Shown piece after piece: positions 1-8,100 of a stretch of DNA of 20,558 bases. The translations under genes and the position numbers were made by a program. The notes under the pieces are model-generated. The model searched no databases, was not told the origin of the DNA, and saw only the letters and a program-made list of their open reading frames with translations. Source of the DNA: a virus; IMG/VR virus record IMGVR_UViG_3300032182_000302, positions 1-20,558 of that record. One strand, written 5' to 3'. Every line of letters starts with the position of its first letter. Position 1 is the first letter of the stretch.

Positions 1-3000
1 AACCAATGTTCAAGAACACATCACCTTGGTTATCTAATCTAAGTACAGGATCAACCGTTAGACCAGCAGATAATCCTAGATCAAAATACTGCTTAGTTGT
101 ATGTAAGAATGTTCTATCTATTGCAGTATTGTCAAATGTAGAAGTTCCTTGATCAAATGTTAGTAGAGAAGCAGTAATTTCCAATTCATCAGAAGTTACG
201 GATCTAATGGTATCAATACCATAGAAATCCATCGCTGTTGTAGTTACTTCTATGGTCTTTACATTGTCATTATAGAAGAACAATGTATTTTCGTTTGCAC
301 CTGGAGAGGATTCTGGAATAATGTAAGTGTTTTGATCTACATCCTTAACTCCACCAAGAGATCCCCAGTTAGTTCCATCATATCCTTCAAACTGAATTGT
401 GGTATCACTGAACCTGATAGATCCTTTGACTGCAATACCTCTATCTGAATCAGGACCATTTGGAACAACAAGAGAACTAGCAGCATCGCAAACAATCTTT
501 TTGCCAGGATTGGGACGAATAACAAGATCGTTAATGTCTGTAGAAATTACATTGTTTGCAAATCTCAGATCGTTGTTGACAGAAAGTGATAGTTCTGATT
601 GTGGACCAACACGAATTTCACTTACATCTTCAAATGTAATTGCATCAACTGCTAGTTGAGACCATGTTAATTCTGCAGAACCATTAACAACTGAACTTGT
701 AGTATGTGTTGGTTCATTGCCACTAGATGCTGTAGTACCTGCTACAGTTACTTCATACAAGTTATTTTTATACTTGATATAATCTCCAACTTGAACTGGG
801 GTATTTGCGGTCCACTCAGTAAATGCTGGTGCTGCTGTATTAAGAGATCTAATTTTCTTAACACTCATGAACTCCAGATATGTTGGAGTTACTTTCATTG
901 TATTGATAGCATCATTATAGAACCATAATGTGTTATCGTTAGCACCTACAGTTTCTTCTGCTAAAATATAAGTATTACCATCTAGATCTCTTACACCACC
1001 AAGAGAAGACCACGAAGTTGTCGTTGAACTATAACCTTCATATTGATTAGTTTGAGTATTAAATCTAATAGATCCGTCAGTAGCAGCACTTGGACGTTGG
1101 GTTGTGGTGCCAGCAGGAATAGTAAGTGCTCCAAAACCAGTAACTTGTGTTAATCTTCCTGTAGGAGCGGACAATAATAGATCAGAAGACGCATCTGTTG
1201 AAATTACATTATCTGTAATAAACAATTTGTTGTTGACATTTAATCTGTTTAATGTCTGAACTTCTCCAGATGTAAGAACATCTCCTGTAGTATGATCTAC
1301 GGAGAACAGACCAACAGTCAAGTCATTTGTTAGAGATACATTATTTGCTCTCAGAATCAGAGTATTACTGGTGATAATTTCTGGTGTAGTAACACTTTGA
1401 GAAGCGGTAACATCAGTAACATTAATGCTTGTTCCTGTGAGTTGGTCGATTTCTCCTGTAGTTGCAACAATTTTAGTTACTGTTTGAGTTCCAGTTAATA
1501 CATCACTAGTAATAACATCAGATTCCTGAATAGTAGTTACTCTTAGTTGGAATCCAGATCCAAATACTTTAGGGTTATTTGAATCAATGCTGATTACTGC
1601 TTCGTTGCCATCTGTACCGCCAGCGTCTGGGAATAAACCATTATCAAAATAGTATAGTGATGGCGTGGAAGAAGTAACTCTCAGATCAAGGAACCCTTGT
1701 CCTGTTGTTACGCCATCTGTATATAAAGAACCAGCAAATGTTAATACAATAGCACCAGATGTAGTTGGAACTTGAGATAAAGTAATTTGTGTAGAACTAT
1801 CAACACTTTCTACTCTTGTATCAGATTCTAATTCGCCATCTCCACTATCTTTTGTTATAATCATTCCAGCAGTAATTCCTGCTGTGCTTGCAACTGTAAT
1901 TGTTGTAGAAGTATTATCTAAAGTTGTTGATACTGCTTCTACACGAGATGGTGAATTAAAACCATCAGCAAATGTACTGAGATTAAACTGTGTACCAGCT
2001 AAAGAGTTATCTGATAGATCAAATCTATATGTAGTTCCTACGTATAAAGTTAAGTTTGGAGTTAGTTGAGGACCGTTGCCATCTGGATCGATATAGAACC
2101 TAACACTAGTTGCGGAAGCAGTATCAATTGTGTATATTGGAGTTGTTGTTCCGTCCTTTACAATTGACTGTGCGCTAGTAAAAGGATTACCTTGGTCGGT
2201 TTCTACTAGAATTGATGTAATATTTCCGCCAGACTCAGTTACGGTAATTACTTCGCCAGGAGTGCTGCTAGTTACACCAGTGGTAGATAATTCAATATCA
2301 TGCGTTGGTGAGGTGCCACCAGTCAAAGTACCAGATACAGTTAGAGTTTCACCACTCTGATATCCTGTACCACCCTGATTCACCAAGACTTGTGTTACCT
2401 GTCCTAGACTATTTCTAGTTACATCTACCGTACATCCACTGCCAGTACCACCTGTTGTTGCTACATCAGTGTAGGTTGCTGCTTCATCTGATGTAAAAGT
2501 TAAATTGGGTGTTGATGTTTGTAGTGCAGGAGCACTCATAGTAATTTGTGTTCCACTGTCAACACTTAAAACAGTTGGATCAACAGGAATATTACCACTA
2601 GCGTCTTCTGTGATAACGTCCCCAACATTAATACCAGTTGTAGATGTCAATGTTACAACTGCACTTCCACTAGTCAGTGTAGCTGCAATAGGACCAGTAA
2701 CAGTTGGTGTTCTGTCTGGAGCATTGATAGTAGTTACTCCAGTAACTACTCCATCGACTTCTTTGATGCTGTCACCAGCAATGACCCAACCAGAAGCAAT
2801 TGTTTCAACAAAAGTTACATTTTGTACGTATTTTGCTGTTACGGGGATAGACTCTGGTTGTGTTAAGTCTGATGCAGAAACTGTCAATAAATCATTAACA
2901 GCATAACCATTACCAGTATTATTAACAGTAATGGTATCGACAGTTCCTAGATTATTGATAGTATATTCAAAGTCATCTGCTGGATTGCCATATGGTGGAA

Positions 3001-4960
3001 GAACATTAAGTACAATTGGACCAGCAGCAGTTGGTTGTGTTGATAGTGTAATAGTTGTAGCATCATCAACGTTAGCAACTGTTGTTCCTGCAGCAAGTAC
3101 ACCTGTACCAGAAACTTTTTCGACGATATCGTCGATATTCATTGCAGATGTGTCTGGAACAGTGACCTGGAATAAATTTTGAGTTGTAAATACGATGTTT
3201 GCTGCACCACTAACTAGAGGTGCAATATCTAAAGTAACTTGTGTTGCACTATCGATGCTTTGGATAGTTGATACTGGATCAAGAGATCCTGTATCACCTG
3301 CACTAGTAGCAGCATACATGCCGACTTGCAGTGCCGAAGTATCCGAAATAGTAAATGACTGACTACCAGTAGAAAGTGTAGTAGCATAAGGACCAGACTG
3401 TCCTGGAGCGTATGCAGAGATATTACTAACACCTTGACCTAAAGTTAAAACATCCCCTACTTGATATCCTGTTCCTTTCTGTGCTGGAGCAAAATTCTTA
3501 ATTAATCCTGGTTGTGATGTGATAGTATACTGGAATCCAGAACCAGTACCTCCACCGCCTACATCAGAATCATTTACGCCTAGTGTATCACCAGTTTGAT
3601 ATCCTGTTCCACTATCTGTGATAGTAACTGTTGTTACAACACCAGTGTATACAATTCCAGAAGTAGTATATTCAAATCCAGATCCAGCGTTGCCAACGTC
3701 TAAATTTGAAATTTGTAATACATCACCTGCTTTATATCCGCCACCATCGGCAACAAATGTGATATTTGTTACTGCTTGTCCGCTAATAGTAATATCTGCA
3801 TAAGCTTGCGATCCGTAAGATCCTACAGCGCCTGTATTGACGGTGATGTTTCCACCTGCAGGTGCCATATTTGGGTGATTGGCACAATCATATCTGATAA
3901 CGTTTGTGCCAGTTGCTGCAGTTGGTTTGATAATTAAATCTTGGAATGCTCCCGTAGTTCCTGTAAGACCCTTAGTGAAAAATTCAAACTCTGGATCGAT
4001 GCCAGAACCATCTGCCATCTGGAATGTCATTCTATGGTTAGCACCAGCGTCTGCGCCATTAGAAGGATCTAGGCTGGTATCTGACATATCAAAACGATAT
4101 GTATTACCAGCAACCATTGTTAGTAATGGTTGAGTATTACCATCAATTTGATAAATGTAGTTTGGTTCTCCAGGATTGCCTGCATTCGGATTAGGAATCG
4201 AAGTAACTACAAAAGTTTGTGTTGGTTCGTTGAATAATTGAACGAATGCATAATTACCATCAACATATCCAGTACCACCTTGGGTGATAGAACCACTAAG
4301 TGCTGCTCCACCTTGGATGTCGAAAGTTGCTTCTGCTCCAGAACCGTTACCGCCAGTCAGGGGAACATTAGTATAATTTCCTGGTACATATGCAGTACCA
4401 CCATCATCAATAGTACCATCAATTGGGTCTACTTCAAAGTTTGCTGTAGCACCATTTCCATTACCACCAAGTAGAGGAACTGATATGAAATTACCATCAT
4501 TGTATCCACTACCAGCGTTGGTAATAGATCCATCCCAAGCAGTTACTTCAATGTCAAGTGTACCAAATTGTCCGCTACCACCTACAATAGAAATACCTGT
4601 ATAACTTCCTGGATCGTAATTTGATCCTACTGAAAGAATAGTTAATCCGCTTTGAAGAAGTTTTCTCTGTTGAACGATAATATCTTGGAAAGAAGTAATA
4701 CTAGACAGTCCAATGTCTGTAATTTTTTTCCCACCAGCAGCAAATCCGAACGTAGAAATTTGTGGTCTGTAGATACCTAAATTATCTTCATTTACAAATG
4801 CTAGAGATGGAGCATTGAGTGTTCCATCTCCTAGTTTTAAGTTACCAGTAGATAGATCAGAACCACCAGAAGTAACATTAAATAACGCTGTACTAATCTC
4901 ATTAATTTTTACCCTTTGCTGTTCAAAGGTATCTGTCCTTGCGACATTAATTGCTGCCAT
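1..4960 (-). CDS. Fibre-like / gp10-region virion structural protein, C-terminus beyond left edge
   Basis: The frame is open from the ATG at 4960..4958 to the left edge: 1653 codons, no stop, so the C-terminus is missing. The start (MAAINVARTDTFEQ...) overlaps the 68-aa gene by 14 nt. Residues 1-60 (KINEIS, SGGSDLSTGNLKLGDGT, SLAFVNED) match, from memory, the N-terminus of fibre-like proteins in T4-like cyanophages. Residues about 144-243 are tandem G-x-GY repeats. Residues about 249-377 form a cupredoxin-like domain with C359, H362 and M365. More G-GY modules follow at about 397-507, then four VGM modules. A second cupredoxin-like domain (about 947-1115) is split by one of these. The C-terminal third has two long repeats with GSIRF, EGY and SLGGV motifs typical of phage fibres. 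There is no signal peptide or membrane segment. It is probably a late virion protein at the baseplate edge or a fibre. Homology to T4 gp10 is suggested by position and the KINE...LGDG resemblance only. Confidence 0.78.
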   Translation of the reverse strand, partial: MAAINVARTDTFEQQRVKINEISTALFNVTSGGSDLSTGNLKLGDGTLNAPSLAFVNEDNLGIYRPQISTFGFAAGGKKITDIGLSSITSFQDIIVQQRKLLQSGLTILSVGSNYDPGSYTGISIVGGSGQFGTLDIEVTAWDGSITNAGSGYNDGNFISVPLLGGNGNGATANFEVDPIDGTIDDGGTAYVPGNYTNVPLTGGNGSGAEATFDIQGGAALSGSITQGGTGYVDGNYAFVQLFNEPTQTFVVTSIPNPNAGNPGEPNYIYQIDGNTQPLLTMVAGNTYRFDMSDTSLDPSNGADAGANHRMTFQMADGSGIDPEFEFFTKGLTGTTGAFQDLIIKPTAATGTNVIRYDCANHPNMAPAGGNITVNTGAVGSYGSQAYADITISGQAVTNITFVADGGGYKAGDVLQISNLDVGNAGSGFEYTTSGIVYTGVVTTVTITDSGTGYQTGDTLGVNDSDVGGGGTGSGFQYTITSQPGLIKNFAPAQKGTGYQVGDVLTLGQGVSNISAYAPGQSGPYATTLSTGSQSFTISDTSALQVGMYAATSAGDTGSLDPVSTIQSIDSATQVTLDIAPLVSGAANIVFTTQNLFQVTVPDTSAMNIDDIVEKVSGTGVLAAGTTVANVDDATTITLSTQPTAAGPIVLNVLPPYGNPADDFEYTINNLGTVDTITVNNTGNGYAVNDLLTVSASDLTQPESIPVTAKYVQNVTFVETIASGWVIAGDSIKEVDGVVTGVTTINAPDRTPTVTGPIAATLTSGSAVVTLTSTTGINVGDVITEDASGNIPVDPTVLSVDSGTQITMSAPALQTSTPNLTFTSDEAATYTDVATTGGTGSGCTVDVTRNSLGQVTQVLVNQGGTGYQSGETLTVSGTLTGGTSPTHDIELSTTGVTSSTPGEVITVTESGGNITSILVETDQGNPFTSAQSIVKDGTTTPIYTIDTASATSVRFYIDPDGNGPQLTPNLTLYVGTTYRFDLSDNSLAGTQFNLSTFADGFNSPSRVEAVSTTLDNTSTTITVASTAGITAGMIITKDSGDGELESDTRVESVDSSTQITLSQVPTTSGAIVLTFAGSLYTDGVTTGQGFLDLRVTSSTPSLYYFDNGLFPDAGGTDGNEAVISIDSNNPKVFGSGFQLRVTTIQESDVITSDVLTGTQTVTKIVATTGEIDQLTGTSINVTDVTASQSVTTPEIITSNTLILRANNVSLTNDLTVGLFSVDHTTGDVLTSGEVQTLNRLNVNNKLFITDNVISTDASSDLLLSAPTGRLTQVTGFGALTIPAGTTTQRPSAATDGSIRFNTQTNQYEGYSSTTTSWSSLGGVRDLDGNTYILAEETVGANDNTLWFYNDAINTMKVTPTYLEFMSVKKIRSLNTAAPAFTEWTANTPVQVGDYIKYKNNLYEVTVAGTTASSGNEPTHTTSSVVNGSAELTWSQLAVDAITFEDVSEIRVGPQSELSLSVNNDLRFANNVISTDINDLVIRPNPGKKIVCDAASSLVVPNGPDSDRGIAVKGSIRFSDTTIQFEGYDGTNWGSLGGVKDVDQNTYIIPESSPGANENTLFFYNDNVKTIEVTTTAMDFYGIDTIRSVTSDELEITASLLTFDQGTSTFDNTAIDRTFLHTTKQYFDLGLSAGLTVDPVLRLDNQGDVFLNIG
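197..577 (-). repeat. Fibre repeat unit, second copy
   Basis: 127 residues from NNDLRFANNVISTD to GIDTIRSV. It is collinear with the first copy: GSIRFSDTTIQFEGY, GSLGGVKDVDQNTYI, GANENTLFFYND. About 88 residues of unrelated sequence separate the two, and more copies may lie beyond the left edge. Confidence 0.75.
842..1234 (-). repeat. Fibre repeat unit, first copy
   Basis: 131 residues from NNKLFITDNVISTD to VKKIRSL. It contains DGSIRFNTQTNQYEGY, SSLGGVRDLDGNTYI and GANDNTLWFYND. The pattern GSIRFN...EGY..T.W..L is common in phage fibre proteins. Confidence 0.75.
1736..1927 (-). repeat. VGM-type module, copy 4, inserted in a cupredoxin-like domain
   Basis: About 64 residues: ITVASTAGITAGMIIT ... 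TRVESVDSSTQITLS ... SGAIVLTF. It interrupts a cupredoxin-like domain between TYRFDLSDNS (before) and SLYYFDNG (after). Confidence 0.7.
2495..2680 (-). repeat. VGM-type module, copy 3 (fibre-like protein)
   Basis: About 62 residues: TLTSTTGINVGDVIT ... TVLSVDSGTQITMS ... STPNLTF. It is separated from copy 2 by about 107 residues that include a G-GY module. Confidence 0.7.
3002..3181 (-). repeat. VGM-type module, copy 2 (fibre-like protein)
   Basis: About 60 residues: FQVTVPDTSAMNIDDIV ... TTVANVDDATTITLS ... AGPIVLNV. It is diverged at the VGM position (IDD) but keeps the downstream V..V...T.ITLS pattern. Confidence 0.65.
3182..3382 (-). repeat. VGM-type module, copy 1 (fibre-like protein)
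   Basis: About 67 residues with the pattern F-x-ISDTSALQVGMY ... STIQSIDSATQVTLD ... SGAANIVF. It directly precedes copy 2. Confidence 0.7.
3440..3772 (-). repeat. Second G-GY repeat array in the fibre-like protein (three units)
   Basis: Three units share the core GGGYKAGDVLQ, GTGYQTGDTLG and GTGYQVGDVLT. The first two are followed by DVG..GSGF.YT. The unit is about 40 residues. Related single copies occur further on (NTGNGYAVNDLLTV near 2900 and GGTGYQSGETLTV near 2380). Confidence 0.75.
4232..4531 (-). repeat. Tandem G-x-GY protein repeats in the fibre-like protein (about 2.5 units)
   Basis: Three successive segments begin GSITNAGSGYNDGNF, GTIDDGGTAYVPGNY and GSITQGGTGYVDGNY. The first two continue with VPL.GGNG.GA.A.F. 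The unit is about 38-41 residues. They look like one beta-rich module duplicated in tandem and then diverged. Confidence 0.8.
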
Positions 4961-5153
4961 TTTTGATTAACTCTCTCAGTAGGGATTTGATTTCAGAGAT
5001 TTCATTCTTCAACATATTTATGTCGTCTAACGCGGAATTCAATTGTTTTTGTTTACGTCTTGCTTTAATAGCAGAATCGTCGTGATTCAAGATAGCACCT
5101 GTGGTCTCGTCTCTGACAAGACCATCGTGCCCCGAAACTTTAATATAAGACAT
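4947..5153 (-). CDS. Small charged coiled-coil protein of the cyanophage baseplate cluster (68 aa)
   Basis: I recognise a type, not a function. The N-terminal part (residues 1-30) has the pattern I-x-VSG...LVRD..TGAI.N.D, which I recall from small conserved proteins of T4-like cyanophages. Residues 30-37 are strongly basic (KARRKQKQ). Residues 38-63 show hydrophobic spacing typical of a short coiled coil (LNSALDDINMLKNEISEI..LLREL). The gene lies 9 nt after the stop of the DUF4815 gene with no clear Shine-Dalgarno sequence (TTTCCGCGT precedes the ATG), which suggests translation coupled to the upstream gene. Its last four codons and stop overlap the start of the fibre-like gene. A CATAAATA octamer lies inside it. 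Sandwiched between two giant virion genes, it could be an assembly factor, a trimerisation aid or a minor virion part. This is inference. Confidence 0.72.
   Translation of the reverse strand: MSYIKVSGHDGLVRDETTGAILNHDDSAIKARRKQKQLNSALDDINMLKNEISEIKSLLRELIKNGSN
5015..5022 (-). promoter_or_regulatory. Possible internal late promoter CATAAATA inside the 68-aa gene
   Basis: CATAAATA (NATAAATA class) on the minus strand lies inside the coding sequence of the small protein, 54 nt upstream of the fibre-like gene's ATG at 4960. The spacing is similar to that seen before gp8. It would give the fibre-like gene its own transcript independent of the 8-kb DUF4815 gene. A chance match in coding sequence is possible. 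Confidence 0.45.
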
Positions 5154-5162
5154 ACGCGGAAA

Positions 5163-8100
5163 TTAGAATGATGCGACAGCGCGAATGTCCTGAATTTTTG
5201 GTACAAATGCTGGATCTATACCTTTCAGAACAACTTTAATCGCGAAAGTAGAAAATTCTGGTAAATCAGATACACTGTATTTCAAGTCTTGATAAGATGA
5301 TTGCTTCTCAACAATACTAGAGATAGTGTTCTCTGGATTTGCAATTTCAGCAACATCAGGTTGACCGTTTCCATTGAAGTATTCCCAATCAATATCATCG
5401 AAGTTATCTTGACTGGATGCTTTCTTGATTTTGTAAAGAACTTCAATGTTAGAAATTTCTTTTGCGTTTGCAAGGAGATGAACGTCAATAGAAGTTCCTG
5501 GATTTGAAATTGAAATTTCTTTAGTTACATATTTTGCAACAGATGAACTGTTCTTAGAAGTGTCATCTGCAACAAAGTCAGATCCATTTGTATATGTTAC
5601 AGATCCAATTTCCCAATAAGCAGCTTGTGCGTCAGGTTGACCCGCATAACTAATGAAATCACCAACTCTAAAGATATCCAAACCTTGATCGCCAACGCTT
5701 GCATTTCTATTAAATGCTGTTGTATTATCTTGAATTCTTCCAGTATAGTCATCTAGAATTGGTCTAACATCATTTTTCAAAGTTAATTCTTCAGTTTGAT
5801 TATTCCACGAAACTGTAGTACCATAGATAATGTTATCATATGCGTCTCCAGTAATATCACTTGGATTTCTCGCAGTGATAGTTGCACCATCAGATAGAGA
5901 AAGATTAATTTTTACTGGTACTCCGTCAACTACAACAGAAGTTAGTGCTGGTTGAGTTGCTAGAGCAACTGTTTCTCCATTAATGAAAGATTGTTTTGTT
6001 TTTACTCTGACAACTACAGTAGACCCATCGACTTTTGCAATGGTTCCTGCTGCCTTAGAAGTAAGACCTGTAATTGTTTGAGATTCAATAATTCCTGTTG
6101 CTCCCTGACCCGATAGATCAAAGGAGAAAACATTGTAGAATTTAATAACTTGATCTCTAGCGCCAAATCTGTCCTCTTGACCCTCTCCACTTTCAATTCT
6201 ATTAGTTACTGTTTTTACAGAAGCACTTGACAAATCAATTACTGGTGATAGAGTAGATTTTGTAGAACTTAAAGACATCTTGTAAGTAAGAGATCTTTCT
6301 AAACCATTCAATGTTTCGTTAATACGAGAAGCAATGAGTTTTTGATTTGTGAAGAAATGCGATTCATTCAAGAAAGTTTTTTCATATTCAGTTTGTGAGT
6401 ATGATGTGTAGTTTGTAGTGGATGAATCTACAGGAACAACATTGGTTGTAGATACAAAACTTTCTAGTTTAGTATCACTAAATGTTAGATAGTTGATTTG
6501 TGGATAAAGAACTTCATACTTTCTATTATAAGTTGCGTATACACTCGAACCTCCACCAACAGAATTGCTAGATGCTAAACTTGTGGAAGTTAAATTATAT
6601 TGGTCGATACCTACATTGGTAACATTGAAGAGGGTACTATTGAAAATATCAGCAGTAATTCCTCCAGTTTCTAGAGCTTGTCTGTAGAAAACATAAGAAT
6701 TTCCAGAACTATCAAATCCATGATCTCTATGTGATACTTTGACGATTTGATTGTTACCTTTATATAAAGTTGATGTAGCACTAGTGCTGGATCCAGCATT
6801 AGTTTCAAATGGATTCTTACTCAATAATTCATAACCTAGATTTTCATTAGTGAGTAAAAGTTCGCATGGTCTGCTAATTTCAAATTCTGCTCTGTAAAGA
6901 TTGAATTTTAAATCTAAATCTAAGTCTTCAGTCCAAATATCAGTATTTTGAGACTTATACAATGAACCTAAAGATGGTTGTGATGTAATGATAGTGCTTG
7001 TAGCAATATCACTAGATCCAAGTTCAGAAACCCATAACTCATAATCAGTAGAATCTGTCTCTACAACTAGAGCATATTCTGTGTCATTTTGTAAGTATAC
7101 TGGATGATCGAATTTGAAATTAGTTGGTGTTGTTGAGTTGGTAACTCCATCTCTATCAACCGCTATACCCATCCTAACTGCTGGTGTGTCGATTTCTATG
7201 AAGGTTTGGATTACACACCCTCCCGCTCCATTTCCAACGCCTTTGACGACCACTGAGGGGGGTTCTGTGTATCCAATACCACTAAGAGAAATTTCTGTAT
7301 TGTAAATCCTTCCATTAGAAACTTCTACACGAGCAGTAGCAGATGATCCTCCAGGGAGTTGTGGACTTTCAATCGTTAAAATTGCACTATCATAATTTTG
7401 ACCTGTGTTAACAATCTTAATGTCAGAAACTTTTCCACTATCTTTAGCAATAGTTAACTTCAGATCTGTTCCACCAGTTGCATTTGCAGCAGTAACAGAA
7501 GGAATAGATAGATCTTCATTAGGTCTGAAAGACTTGCCATTGTGATTGCTGAGGACAATCGTATATACCTGATCGTTTGTTAATGCAAATATTCCAGTAG
7601 AAGATGGTGTTAGCTCAACGCCGTTTTTATCAATGATTCTGGAAATAGGACCAGAAGCAGCAGTCGATACCCCTGTTACAAATTCTCCTTGAGTTACTGA
7701 AACGTTGCCATTTGTATAACACTTCAAGTAAGTGTTTGGAGAAAGAGTTTTTTCTGTTCCTGGGAGAATATTTTTTGCTGGTTTATCTGAATCAACATTA
7801 GTCAAGTAAACTCTCAATGGAATAGTATCACTCTTCTTGCTGAAGAAGAGATCTAAACCAGTAACAAATACTCCGCCATCATAGTTTTCAACTTTGATGA
7901 TTTGTGCTAGAGGATTTGGTTTTAATGGATTATCTGTATTACTGTTAACAGACTGAACTCCTTCATTAGATTTGAAGTATGATGGTTTTGTTGATACAAT
8001 ACTAGATGGATTCTGTGGTAGAATTCCAGTAGCATAGTATTTTACTTCTGCATAAGAGGAAACTTTTTCTTTGCTCTCGTCAGTAGCACTAGAGGTAAAT

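Noticed and set aside
1736-3382. CRISPR-like or DNA direct repeats in the fibre gene
   Set aside because: The repetition is at protein level and diverged. DNA copies are not identical and there are no unique spacers.
1-4474. Plus-strand open frames of 60-133 codons across the left third
   Set aside because: They lie opposite one continuous minus-strand frame that codes for recognisable fibre motifs. They have no ribosome sites or known motifs, so they are antisense shadows.
4955-4970. Possible -1 frameshift fusing the 68-aa protein to the fibre-like protein
   Set aside because: There are only five A in a row and no proper X-XXY-YYZ heptamer or downstream structure. The ATG with standard overlap explains the arrangement.
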